Source: JAXLWB01 sp046328715
GTDB lineage: Bacteria > Chloroflexota > Anaerolineae > Caldilineales > Caldilineaceae
Assembly (NCBI GenBank): GCA_046328715.1
Contig: JAXLWB010000043.1
Location: forward strand, 21,820 to 85,819
DNA: 64,000 nt
Direction: 5' to 3'
Part shown: in pieces, positions 8,589-17,046 of the stretch
How positions within the stretch are numbered: position 1 is the stretch's first letter
Layout: each line of letters starts with the position of its first letter
Translations under genes and position numbers: made by a program
The notes under the pieces: generated by a model
What the model was told of the DNA's origin: nothing
Seen by the model: only the letters and a program-made list of their open reading frames with translations
Database searches by the model: none

Positions 8589-9587
8589 TCAAGCGCCCAG
8601 TTTTACTGGTTCTCCTTGCTTTTCTGCTTGATAGGCGGCTAATGCCACTTCCATCGCTCGCAAGCCGTCCATACCAGTAATCGATGGCTCCCGTCCACTG
8701 CGTACCATATCGACAAAGTCATTGACTAGCCCATAGTCGATGTCGCTGCCCCAACCGACCCACTGTGTATTGCCCTTTTGATTGGAGCTGACACTCAACT
8801 TCTGTGCAAAGGCATCAACGCAGACAAGTCCCTTTTCGCCCAATACTTCAATTTTGACATCGCCCCAGGTGGGATAGCTGCTCGGGCGGGACCAACTGGT
8901 GTCGAGCGTGCCATAGACGCCGTTCGCTAATTTGAAGGAGAGCAGGCCAGCATCATCAATGGGTGAAACATTGCTAAAGGAATTTCGTCCGATCTCGGCA
9001 AAGACCTCACTCACCTCCGTCCCCCAGAACCAACGCAGCAGATCGATGACATGAACTGTATGGTCGAGCACGGCACCGCCACCGGACAGGGTTGGATCGA
9101 CGAACCAGCCGCCCGGATTGCGCCCGTGGTTGGTACATTTGACGCTGAAGACTCTTCCAAGGTCGCCTCGTTCGATGCGTCGTTTTAGATCCTGAACAGG
9201 TGCTGAAAAACGAACGGGGAAGGCAATCTGCAAGCGGGTATTGGTGGCCTGACAGCGGTCGATCATGGCCAGGGCATCGGCAACATTGGTCGAGATGGGC
9301 TTCTCACAGAGGATGGCCTTAACTTTGCCTGCTGCTGCCTCGACATGTTGGCGATGATTGGCGTTTTCGCTGCAAATCACAACCGCGTCCAGGCCTTGAC
9401 CAAGCAAAGCGTCAATGGTGTCAAAATAGTGTGTGTCAAAGTGACGCGCCTGGGTTTGCCCCCGGTTGGCGTCGGCATCCCAAATGCCGACAATTTCGAC
9501 GCCGCTGATCTGTTTGAGATTGGTGGCATAGCTAAAGGCATGCATATGGGCAAAGCTGATCATGCCGATTTTGATTATACTGTTCAT
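8589..9587 (-). CDS. Gfo/Idh/MocA family oxidoreductase
   Basis: A 332-residue NAD(P)-dependent sugar dehydrogenase. The Rossmann part begins IIKIGMISFAHMHAF, an unusual form of the dinucleotide loop. AILCEKPIS near residue 92 contains the family Lys, and GGGAVLDHTVHVIDLLRW near 170 contains the conserved Asp and His of the active site. I place the start at the ATG at 9587 (MNSIIKIG) with AAGGGA upstream; a start 60 bases earlier would overlap the preceding gene. Seven bases separate it from the stop of the paralogous dehydrogenase upstream, so they form one transcript. The two may act on successive intermediates. Confidence 0.87.
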   Translation of the reverse strand: MNSIIKIGMISFAHMHAFSYATNLKQISGVEIVGIWDADANRGQTQARHFDTHYFDTIDALLGQGLDAVVICSENANHRQHVEAAAGKVKAILCEKPISTNVADALAMIDRCQATNTRLQIAFPVRFSAPVQDLKRRIERGDLGRVFSVKCTNHGRNPGGWFVDPTLSGGGAVLDHTVHVIDLLRWFWGTEVSEVFAEIGRNSFSNVSPIDDAGLLSFKLANGVYGTLDTSWSRPSSYPTWGDVKIEVLGEKGLVCVDAFAQKLSVSSNQKGNTQWVGWGSDIDYGLVNDFVDMVRSGREPSITGMDGLRAMEVALAAYQAEKQGEPVKLGA

Positions 9588-9594
9588 AATGGTG

Positions 9595-10605
9595 CTATCC
9601 CTTGAAACTATGCAACTCAACCGGTTTGCCAGTGCGTAGTGACTCAATTGCCGCCAATGAAATCTTCACTGCCATCAGCCCATCCTGCGGCGTGACCAAG
9701 AAAGGTTTGTCTTCTTCAACACATTCGAGGAAGTGTTTCAGTTCGAGATAATAGGGGTTATCTTGGGCTGCGGTGGGGCTGCCAGTAGTGCGGGAGAAAC
9801 CAATTTCGTCGTTGGTATTCATCAGCGCCAGCAACGGCATATCCTCGAAGGCATCCCACTCGATCAGTCCGCCATCCCCGGCGATCTCGATCCGCGTACG
9901 CCAGTTGCGTGGTGGATGTGCCCAACTGCATTCGACATGTCCAATCGTCCCGCTGGCAAACTTCAGCGTGATCAATGCATGGTCACATTCATTGAGTCCG
10001 GCAAAGGTAAGTCCACGGGCAAAGACCCGCTCAACCTCGCCACAACACCAGCGCTGAAAGTCGATATCGTGAATGCCCACATCAAGAATAACGCCACCGC
10101 TCTTGTTGAAATCGGCGTAGAAGTTGCTGGTAAAGGTGCCGCCCATGCGCGGAAAAGAACCTGCACGAATCGTGCGAATGACCCCGGGTTTGCCAATCGA
10201 ACCGCCGTCAATTACTTGCTTGGTCCTTGCAAACTGTGGAAAGAAGCGGACCACCTGCGCCACAAAGAGCCGCACACCATTGGCTTCCACCGCATCGACA
10301 ATTGCCTGGGCATCGGCGAGATGGCGTGCCAGCGGCTTTTCGCAGACCATCGACTTGCCAGCCGCAGCCGTGGTCAGTACATTGTCTTTGTGGACCGCAG
10401 CAGGAGTACAGATGTCAACCAGATCGACTCGCTGATAGAAATCTTCAAGATCAGTACATGCCACTCCACCATAGAGGGAAGCCGCGCGTTGTGCTGCTTC
10501 CGGGCGAATATCATAATGGGCGGCAATCTCCACTGGTAACATCTTCCAGCCGTCGAGATGGACGTTGGCAATCGAACCAGTGCCTAAAATTCCAACCTTT
10601 TTCAT
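9595..10605 (-). CDS. Gfo/Idh/MocA family oxidoreductase
   Basis: A 336-residue sugar dehydrogenase. It begins MKKVGILGTGSIANVH, a standard GxGxxA nucleotide-binding loop. MVCEKPLA near residue 90 carries the catalytic-site Lys, and GGVILDVGIHDIDFQRW near 175 carries the conserved Asp and His. The ATG at 10605 is preceded by GAGGT at a good distance; the longer open frame upstream has no family similarity and was left out. It is the second gene after the MFS transporter and forms a tight pair with the next dehydrogenase. The substrate cannot be deduced beyond a cyclic sugar or inositol derivative. Confidence 0.88.
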   Translation of the reverse strand: MKKVGILGTGSIANVHLDGWKMLPVEIAAHYDIRPEAAQRAASLYGGVACTDLEDFYQRVDLVDICTPAAVHKDNVLTTAAAGKSMVCEKPLARHLADAQAIVDAVEANGVRLFVAQVVRFFPQFARTKQVIDGGSIGKPGVIRTIRAGSFPRMGGTFTSNFYADFNKSGGVILDVGIHDIDFQRWCCGEVERVFARGLTFAGLNECDHALITLKFASGTIGHVECSWAHPPRNWRTRIEIAGDGGLIEWDAFEDMPLLALMNTNDEIGFSRTTGSPTAAQDNPYYLELKHFLECVEEDKPFLVTPQDGLMAVKISLAAIESLRTGKPVELHSFKG

Positions 10606-10655
10606 GAAATACCTCAGTTTAAATTTTCTGTCTTTCCAAGTGTCGTTGGATGGTA

Positions 10656-11888
10656 TTATACCATTGCTTTTCTGCGACGATGAAGTGAGAGAAAACAGAT
10701 GCCAGCCAGCAAGGCACTGGTTGCACACAATGCATAGAGCGGTCCAAAGCCGAGCCGTTGTGCCAGCGTACCGCCGAGTAGAGATCCAATCAATGAGCCC
10801 GCACTGGAAACAGAATTATACAACCCACTGCGACTGCCTCGTTGTTCGGGATCGCCCAATTCGGCTGCAAAGGTCATGGCATTACTGGTGTAGCTACCAA
10901 AGCCGATGCCACGCATGATTTGAATCACAAGCAATACAGGAAAGAAACCTGCCAGTGCAAAGTAGCCGAAATTTGTTAAACTGATGCCGAGGCCACCGAC
11001 TGTCAAAAGCGCAGGCCGCCCCCAGCGATCAGACAACATACCAGAAAACCACATGGCAGGAAATTCGATCAGTGCTGCAAAACCCCAGAGTAGCCCATTC
11101 TGAGTCTTCGTGTAGCCAAGAGTAGTCATGTAGTTGGGCCACATGGAAGCTGAAGCTGTGTGGGCGGCAATCCACAATATGATGCCAACCATAAAGAGCA
11201 AGGGCAGCCCCTGAGTCAAGTTCATGAAATTTGGGGCACCTTTGTATTGACTTTTTGTCGATAAGCGTGCGGACTTTTCTATGGTTGGTGTTGTTTGGGC
11301 CGAAGCTGAAGTGCCGGACGGGGCAGCAGCGGTAGCTGAGATTGGCTGTTCTTGTAAAGCAAAGGCGACAAGTGCTGCCACCAAGTAGATACTGGCACAA
11401 AGCACGAGCGACACCGGCGTTCCCATATGATCTGCTAACCAACCGCCGCTTACAGAGCCGAGTGCAAAAGCCGCTGACGCCAATCCTCGAAACAGACCCA
11501 TCTGGCGCCCTCGGTTTGGGCTGTTTTGCAGGAGATCGCCCATCATGGCCAAACTCAAGGTCGAGACTGCAGCCGATCCTGTCCCTTCGAAAATGCGGGA
11601 GGCCCAGGCATAAGATGGATTGGCAGCACGGCTGAGAAAGAAAAAGGCCAGCGCAAGAATGAACAGCCCAGTAATCAACAAAGGTTTGCGGCGCTTGAGT
11701 CGATCCGATAAACGTCCCCAAAGTGTACTGGCGATCAAAGACGTTGCAACTACCGAGGTTAGAATCAACGAGATCTGCTGTAAATCGGCGCCTAAAGACT
11801 GTAGATAGAGACTGACGAGGGGAGCCGTAATGCCTACTGCGACATAGGTTAACGCGGAGATTAGGGTGAGAAGACGAATGTTGAACAT
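10656..11888 (-). CDS. MFS transporter
   Basis: A 410-residue major facilitator with about twelve membrane helices split into two halves by a polar loop near residues 190-220 (SATAAAPSGTSASAQTTP). The loop after helix 2 has LWGRLSDRLKRRKPLL, and the second half has WFSGMLSDRWGRPALL; both match the MFS signature D-R-x-G-R-R. It lies between the ABC binding-protein gene and the sugar dehydrogenases. It may import or export a sugar or pathway product, but the direction and substrate cannot be read from the sequence. Confidence 0.85.
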   Translation of the reverse strand: MFNIRLLTLISALTYVAVGITAPLVSLYLQSLGADLQQISLILTSVVATSLIASTLWGRLSDRLKRRKPLLITGLFILALAFFFLSRAANPSYAWASRIFEGTGSAAVSTLSLAMMGDLLQNSPNRGRQMGLFRGLASAAFALGSVSGGWLADHMGTPVSLVLCASIYLVAALVAFALQEQPISATAAAPSGTSASAQTTPTIEKSARLSTKSQYKGAPNFMNLTQGLPLLFMVGIILWIAAHTASASMWPNYMTTLGYTKTQNGLLWGFAALIEFPAMWFSGMLSDRWGRPALLTVGGLGISLTNFGYFALAGFFPVLLVIQIMRGIGFGSYTSNAMTFAAELGDPEQRGSRSGLYNSVSSAGSLIGSLLGGTLAQRLGFGPLYALCATSALLAGICFLSLHRRRKAMV

Positions 11889-11893
11889 AAGAA

Positions 11894-11989
11894 ATGGTTA
11901 ATGGTTAATACTTTAATGGTTAATGGTTAATGAGATGTGCGTACAGGAGCTTCACTAACCATTAACCATTAACCATTAACCATTAACCG
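11894..11989. repeat. heptamer array with inverted counterpart (GGTTAAT / ATTAACC)
   Basis: Four GGTTAAT-type units at about 11894-11932 face a run of about five ATTAACC units at about 11955-11989, so the 100-bp gap holds short tandem repeats that can also pair into a long hairpin. The array abuts the stop codon of the binding-protein gene. It may work as a terminator; its length would be prone to slippage. Confidence 0.7.
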
Positions 11990-13765
11990 TTATTTGGGCT
12001 GCAAGATGCCCTTGGCCAACAGAACTGCCACAAATGGATCGGCATAGGTGCCATTCTGATAGACGGGATCGCCATCAGCCGGCCAGCCTGTGACACGAAT
12101 GTCTGGAGCGGCATTGTTGCCATAGCGCTGCCACAGTGGAATCTCTGGCAGGACATCATTGTAGGCGGCTGCCAATTGAGCAACAGCCACTTTCTGTGCG
12201 TCCAGGTCGGCACCCTTACCAGCGGCGTCGATCAAGGCGCTGAAATCAATATCACCCTGCACCATCTCGAAGGACATACCTGGTTTGGTTGGATCGCCTG
12301 TGCCACTCTTGGCGGGGTTGAGTGCACGCAAATCTTGCTCATACGAGAATTGCGGATGTGGATTGCCTGCGCCCCAACTGTTGATAGCAAGGGTAAACTT
12401 GCCATCCAGCATGTTTGGACCATGTTGTTGGAACGGAACACCCTTGAAGGTGGTCTTAATGCCAAACTTGGTCAGTTGTTCGGCCAGGTTTTCGGCAGCA
12501 GCCGACCAGTCGGCAAATTCGGCTGGAGCAACCAGTTCGTACTCCATGCGGGTACCCTTGTCATCCAACCAGACGCCATCGCTGTCTTTCTTGAAGCCGA
12601 GTCCGGTCAGGATTGATTCTGCCTTGGCGGTATCAAAGGCATAGGAATTGAGTTTAGCCTTGGTGTCGGCATCAACCCAGGTCTCTACCAGTTCATCACC
12701 AGTGCCTGCCATGTATTTCTGTGCCTTGCCCGAATCACCGAGCGAGACAGCGCCATTTTCCTCGCGGTTCACGGCGTAGGCAATAGCCTGACGAACTTCC
12801 TTCATTTCGAAGGGATGGACGGTGTAGTTGAAATAGAGTGCGGGACCACTGTAGACCGGGGCGCGGATGATGCGAATGCCCTGGGCAATGTATTCCTTCT
12901 CGGTTGCAACTGGGAAGCCGTGGGTGGCATAATCAACATCGCCAGCCAGGATCAACGGTGTGACATCGGGTGTTTCACCGTTGTAGTTGACCAAGCGATC
13001 AAACTTGACCCAATCGGCCATGAAGGAGGTTGGTACCTTGTTGAGCGTCATCTGGGCATCGGTGATGCTTGCCTTGTCGATTTTGTAGGGGCCAAGCACG
13101 ACCATGTCATCGGGGCGGAAAGCGGTAAAGGCAGTGACCAGATCTTTCCACTCTTGGTCATCCGGAGTTTTGCCAGCGGCGATCAAATCGTTGGTCTTCT
13201 TGGCCCAATCACTGTAGGTGGATGATGCACGAATCCAAACTTGGCGCAAGACACGGCGTGGTGCGGTAGTGGAAGGCTCCTTGAAGACGAAATCGACAGT
13301 GCTTTCATCCACTGCCTTGACATCGGTCAGATAGCGCCATTCTGAAGCATTGAGCAAGTGGGTGATAGTGAAGGTATCGACAACATCCTGCGATGTAAAC
13401 TTGCTACCGTCGCTCCAGTTGCCAGATTGCAGCGTGACGCGAATGGTGGTGTCATTTTCCCACTTCCATTCCTTGCCAGCGAAGGGCATCCAGGTTTGAT
13501 CGGCCCACATATACATGAACAGAGCGGGTTCAAGGAACCAGTGATAGATGGCCATGTCGTAGCCACCGGTTACGAACGTATTGAAATGTCCATTCGGTGC
13601 TTTTTCATAAGGCCAGGCTGTGTGCATTTCGCCACCACCGGTTGCAGCGGGTGCCGCAGCTTCACCAGCGGCCGGTGCTGAGTTGCCAGCAGGTGCGGCA
13701 GGTGCCACACAAGCGGTAACCAGCAATGCCAGCACGAGTAGCAACGTTGATAGACGTAGCTTCAT
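11990..13765 (-). CDS. ABC transporter family-5 substrate-binding lipoprotein
   Basis: A 591-residue extracytoplasmic binding protein of the oligopeptide/oligosaccharide (SBP_bac_5) family. The N-terminus MKLRLSTLLLVLALLVTAC is a lipoprotein signal with the lipobox Cys at residue 19, followed by an Ala/Pro-rich linker (APAAPAGNSAPAAG). The central part has features of the family such as TIRVTLQSGNWSDGSKFTSQDVVDTF and EVRQAIAYAVNREENG. The ATG at 13765 has an AAAGGAGA ribosome site. It belongs with the permease and ATPase genes immediately upstream and would give the importer its specificity. Context (ROK regulator, galK, sugar dehydrogenases) favours an oligosaccharide over a peptide. Confidence 0.9.
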   Translation of the reverse strand: MKLRLSTLLLVLALLVTACVAPAAPAGNSAPAAGEAAAPAATGGGEMHTAWPYEKAPNGHFNTFVTGGYDMAIYHWFLEPALFMYMWADQTWMPFAGKEWKWENDTTIRVTLQSGNWSDGSKFTSQDVVDTFTITHLLNASEWRYLTDVKAVDESTVDFVFKEPSTTAPRRVLRQVWIRASSTYSDWAKKTNDLIAAGKTPDDQEWKDLVTAFTAFRPDDMVVLGPYKIDKASITDAQMTLNKVPTSFMADWVKFDRLVNYNGETPDVTPLILAGDVDYATHGFPVATEKEYIAQGIRIIRAPVYSGPALYFNYTVHPFEMKEVRQAIAYAVNREENGAVSLGDSGKAQKYMAGTGDELVETWVDADTKAKLNSYAFDTAKAESILTGLGFKKDSDGVWLDDKGTRMEYELVAPAEFADWSAAAENLAEQLTKFGIKTTFKGVPFQQHGPNMLDGKFTLAINSWGAGNPHPQFSYEQDLRALNPAKSGTGDPTKPGMSFEMVQGDIDFSALIDAAGKGADLDAQKVAVAQLAAAYNDVLPEIPLWQRYGNNAAPDIRVTGWPADGDPVYQNGTYADPFVAVLLAKGILQPK

Positions 13766-13865
13766 ACTAGAATCTCCTTTGATCTTGCAAAACGACAACT
13801 TGAATTGAAATACATTTATGGAAACAGGCTCAAGGCTCTGTAAATCCCAGGATCGCCAGTTACTT

Positions 13866-13923
13866 CCCTGGCACAGCGTACACGATCTCCGCTAGATCGA
13901 AGACTTTCTGCGCTGTGCCGGGG
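13866..13923. terminator. hairpin between small membrane protein and binding-protein genes
   Basis: CCCTGGCACAGCG at 13866-13878 pairs with 13911-13923 with one mismatch across a 32-base loop. It could partly end the permease/ATPase transcript or protect the 3' side of it, allowing separate levels of the abundant binding protein. Confidence 0.5.
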
Positions 13924-13956
13924 ATGTTTGCCTCACACTTTGCGCAGATGAGCAAA

Positions 13957-14139
13957 CTACTTTTGTCCCAGCTTGATGGCAATTACGATACCAATCGTAA
14001 ATAGCGCTCCAAGCAGAAATGTAAACAGCGAGATATAAAATTCGGCGCTTCCCCGCTCATTGAAAAATAGCAGGACTCCTGATACCAGTGTCACCCAAAC
14101 ACCCAGATTGAGCCCAGCGCGTCCTAGTTGTGGACTCAT
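13957..14139 (-). CDS. small two-helix membrane protein
   Basis: A 60-residue protein with two hydrophobic helices (LGVWVTLVSGVLLFF and FYISLFTFLLGALFTIGIVIAI) joined by a short polar turn NERGSAE. The ATG at 14139 lies four bases after the stop of the ATPase gene and has AGGA in the overlap, so it is the last cistron of the importer operon upstream of the hairpin. A longer in-frame extension would run back through the ATPase gene and is not credible. I do not recognise the family. It may be an accessory subunit of the transporter, which is inference from position. Confidence 0.6.
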   Translation of the reverse strand: MSPQLGRAGLNLGVWVTLVSGVLLFFNERGSAEFYISLFTFLLGALFTIGIVIAIKLGQK

Positions 14140-14143
14140 AGTC

Positions 14144-15139
14144 CTACACCGACAGGTCAATCTGTTCCGACTTGCGCACCGGACAGGCGACACGGCCACC
14201 TTCAGGAATGGTGTCGAGTGGTGGTCGTTGGACATCACATTGCCCCGGGATAAAGTAAGGGCAGCGTGGATGAAAGGTGCAGCCTGGTGGCAAATTGAGC
14301 AAACTCGGAATGTCAGCCCCGCGTAATTCAATCTGCCGTTTGCGTCGCGTCAGTTCGGGATCGGCTTCGGGCACAGCGGCAAGTAAAGCCTGCGTATAAG
14401 GGTGCCGCGAATCTGCAATCACACGTGGCGTGGGTCCATCTTCGACGATGCGACCCAGATACATCACCGTAATCCGCCCATCCCAAGCGAAGTATTTGGC
14501 AAGCGCTAAGTCATGGGTGATGAACAAAAAGGTGACGCTGAACTCTTTCTTGAGCCGCGACAACATGCTCAACAGGCTCACCCGAATCGATACATCGACC
14601 ATGGAGACGGCTTCGTCAGCTACGATAAATTGTGGTTCAACGGTTAGAGACCTTGCCACCGAAACACGTTGGCGCTGACCACCGCTCAACTGATGCGGGT
14701 ATTTGTCGAGAAAATCTTTGGCAGGGGTCAAATCGACGATCTCAAGCAATTCAGTCGCCCGGCGCTCGGCATGATTGCGATCTTTGACTTTATGGTGAAT
14801 CAGCAGCGGTGTCGTAATGATCTGGCGAATTGTCTGCGTGGGATTGAGCGATGCATAGGGATCCTGATGAACAATTTGCACCGATCGGCGATAGTCGCTA
14901 TATGCATCCTTTCCAGCCTGTGTAAGATCGGTTCCTTTAAATATAATTTGACCGCTGGTCGGTGGCAGCAAGCCCGCCACAATACGCCCCGTGGTGCTTT
15001 TGCCACAACCACTTTCACCGACCAAACAAACCGTTTCGCCTGGAGCAATTGCTAGCGAAATTGAATCGACAGCCGTGACCTCCTGGTTTCCCTTGCCGAA
15101 TTTTTTTGTGATGTTGCGAAGTTCGATCAGTGGTGTCAT
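14144..15139 (-). CDS. Opp/Dpp-type ABC transporter ATPase (F-like)
   Basis: A 331-residue ATPase that powers the peptide/oligosaccharide importer. Walker A is GESGCGKST near residue 38, the ABC signature LSGGQRQRVSVARSL near 150, and Walker B is FIVADEAVSMVDVS near 170. The C-terminal oligopeptide extension has GCTFHPRCPYFIPGQCD, with conserved Cys that may bind an iron-sulfur cluster in this family. The DEAVSMVDVS form, in place of DEPVSALDVS, is one I associate with sugar-type members of the family (recollection, not checked). Its ATG overlaps the stop of the partner ATPase gene (ATGA), so translation is coupled. Confidence 0.92.
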   Translation of the reverse strand: MTPLIELRNITKKFGKGNQEVTAVDSISLAIAPGETVCLVGESGCGKSTTGRIVAGLLPPTSGQIIFKGTDLTQAGKDAYSDYRRSVQIVHQDPYASLNPTQTIRQIITTPLLIHHKVKDRNHAERRATELLEIVDLTPAKDFLDKYPHQLSGGQRQRVSVARSLTVEPQFIVADEAVSMVDVSIRVSLLSMLSRLKKEFSVTFLFITHDLALAKYFAWDGRITVMYLGRIVEDGPTPRVIADSRHPYTQALLAAVPEADPELTRRKRQIELRGADIPSLLNLPPGCTFHPRCPYFIPGQCDVQRPPLDTIPEGGRVACPVRKSEQIDLSV

Positions 15140-16194
15140 GCAGAAGCCTCCGCAACTGTAATCGTATGTTTGTGAAGCGGATGTGTCATCACCTCTTTTT
15201 CAACGTCACGCCAATTCCAGCAAGCCGCATGGTGACCAGGGCTGACCAGTTCTAATGCTGGTTCTTGCTGTTTGCACCGTTCCGTTGCAAAGGGACAGCG
15301 CGGATGAAACTTGCAGCCACTTGGCAAATTGATCAGATCCGGTGGCGAACCCGGAATTGACGAGAGTTCTTCAAAGCCTCCTGTCACCGTGGGTACTGCT
15401 CGAATCAGGCCGAGGGTGTAGGCGTGGCGTGGCTGGTAGAAAATGTCGTCTGAACTTCCAATCTCAACAATCGCACCTGCATACATCGTGGCAATGCGAT
15501 CGGCCAATTCAGCGGCGATCGCCAAATCATGCGAAATGAAGATCATGGTGAAATGTTGCTCTTCCTTCAGGCGGCGCAATAATTGAATGATCGTGCGCTG
15601 CGTGATGATATCGAGTGCTGTGGTGGGTTCGTCCAGAATGAGAATCTGTGGATCGAGCAAGAGTGAAAGCGCCAGCAGAGTGCGCTGTCGCATGCCACCA
15701 CTCAATTCATGGGGATAGGAGTCGATAACACGATTGGGGTCAAGCTGAACAAATCTCAGAATATCCTTAAAACGTTGACGAACCGCTTGTCGATCATTCA
15801 TGCCGTGAGCTTGTGCTGTATCCCAAGCTTGTTCCCAAATCCGTAGCACAGGATTAAAGGAATTCAGTGCCGACTGAAATACCATGGCACAGTCACGCCA
15901 GCGAAACTCACGTAATTCTCGGGCGTTGAGCCGCAAAACATCGACTTCGTGTCCGTTGCGGCGATAGATCACTTCGCCAGGCTCCACCTTGGCAGTGCTG
16001 GCCAGTAGCCGCACAATGGCGAGGCCCAGTGTGCTCTTGCCGGAGCCGCTTTCACCGATCAGGGCAAGACTTTCGCCCGAATTCAGATCCAGCGATACCC
16101 CGCGTACTGCCTGCACCGATCCACGCCGTGTGGCATAGTTGACATAGACATTTTTGAGGCTTAAAGGTGGACTTGAATGATTCGAATTATTCAT
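15136..16194 (-). CDS. Opp/Dpp-type ABC transporter ATPase (D-like)
   Basis: A 352-residue ATPase, partner of the F-like subunit. Walker A is GESGSGKSTLG near residue 44, the signature is LSGGMRQRTLLALSL near 163, and Walker B is ILILDEPTTALD near 184. The C-terminal oligopeptide region has GCKFHPRCPFATERCKQ. The sequence VDVLRLNARELREFRWRD is the usual D-subunit segment before the Q-loop. It overlaps the upstream permease gene by 8 bases and the downstream ATPase gene by 4, showing a tightly coupled operon. Confidence 0.92.
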   Translation of the reverse strand: MNNSNHSSPPLSLKNVYVNYATRRGSVQAVRGVSLDLNSGESLALIGESGSGKSTLGLAIVRLLASTAKVEPGEVIYRRNGHEVDVLRLNARELREFRWRDCAMVFQSALNSFNPVLRIWEQAWDTAQAHGMNDRQAVRQRFKDILRFVQLDPNRVIDSYPHELSGGMRQRTLLALSLLLDPQILILDEPTTALDIITQRTIIQLLRRLKEEQHFTMIFISHDLAIAAELADRIATMYAGAIVEIGSSDDIFYQPRHAYTLGLIRAVPTVTGGFEELSSIPGSPPDLINLPSGCKFHPRCPFATERCKQQEPALELVSPGHHAACWNWRDVEKEVMTHPLHKHTITVAEASA

Positions 16195-17029
16195 TTGTGC
16201 GTAACCGTGGATTAAAAACCATTTCCAATGAACGGGTCATCGAGATCACTGCGAGTTGGAAGATTGCAATCGTGACAATCGGCGACATGATGTACCAAAT
16301 GCTGCCTTCAAAGAAGATAGCCCCTCGGTTCCAACCATAGGCGATCATTTGACCCCAGTTATTGGACGAGAAGGGAACTAGGCCCAGAAAGACCAATCCA
16401 ACCTGCGCATAAATCGCACCGGTGAGCGCCAAACTAAAGCTAATGACAATATAGGTCATCATGTTAGGCACCATCTCACGAAATACGATGTGCCATGTGC
16501 CCAAGTCGAGTGCCCGTGCTGCTTCTACGAAATCTCGTTCCTTGAGCGAAAGCGCCTGAGCCCGCACGGCACGCAGCAATGCTGGCCAACTCAGCCCTCC
16601 AATCAACAAGCCGAGAAGCGTCAGACTATTGAGTTGGATAAATGCTGCCAGCACCGCAAAAAGCGGTAACTGCGGGATTGTCAGGAAAAAATCGGTGATG
16701 GCGACAATGATCGTATCTGTCCACCCGCCGACAAAGCCAGAAAGTGTACCAAAAGCGACAGCAATCACTGTGGAAAGTAGCGCTGCGACAAAGGCCACAT
16801 AGAGTAGATCGCGACCTCCGTTGATGATTTGCGAAAAGACATCGCGTCCCTGGTGATCGGTGCCAAGCCAATATTGAGCTGAGGGTTTTAGATAGACATC
16901 TTGCACCTTGACCGTAGTATCGACCGGGATGATATAGGGCCCAAAGATGGAGACGAGAATGAAGAGAATCACCACCACAAAGCCAACAAAACCAACTTTG
17001 TTATAAGTTAAGAGTCGCAATGTACGCAT
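16187..17029 (-). CDS. Opp/Dpp-type ABC transporter permease (C-like)
   Basis: A 280-residue inner-membrane permease with six helices. The first is VGFVGFVVVILFILVSIFGPYI, the periplasmic loop has YWLGTDHQGRDVFSQIINGGR (typical 'LGTDxxGRDxxSR' of C subunits), and the coupling helix is EAARALDLGTWHIVFREMVPN, the EAA motif that contacts the ATPase. The ATG at 17029 has CAGGAA upstream and is preferred over a TTG at 17080 that would overlap the B-permease gene. It forms the channel with that gene's product. Confidence 0.9.
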   Translation of the reverse strand: MRTLRLLTYNKVGFVGFVVVILFILVSIFGPYIIPVDTTVKVQDVYLKPSAQYWLGTDHQGRDVFSQIINGGRDLLYVAFVAALLSTVIAVAFGTLSGFVGGWTDTIIVAITDFFLTIPQLPLFAVLAAFIQLNSLTLLGLLIGGLSWPALLRAVRAQALSLKERDFVEAARALDLGTWHIVFREMVPNMMTYIVISFSLALTGAIYAQVGLVFLGLVPFSSNNWGQMIAYGWNRGAIFFEGSIWYIMSPIVTIAIFQLAVISMTRSLEMVFNPRLRTNE

Positions 17030-17046
17030 TGGATATTTTCCTGAAA

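Noticed and set aside
9733..10539. 268-codon plus-strand open frame opposite the Gfo/Idh/MocA gene
   Set aside because: It mirrors a gene with clear family motifs, has low-information composition and no homology that I recognise.
11894..11989. possible CRISPR array
   Set aside because: Units are 7 bases without spacers and change orientation halfway; no cas gene is present.
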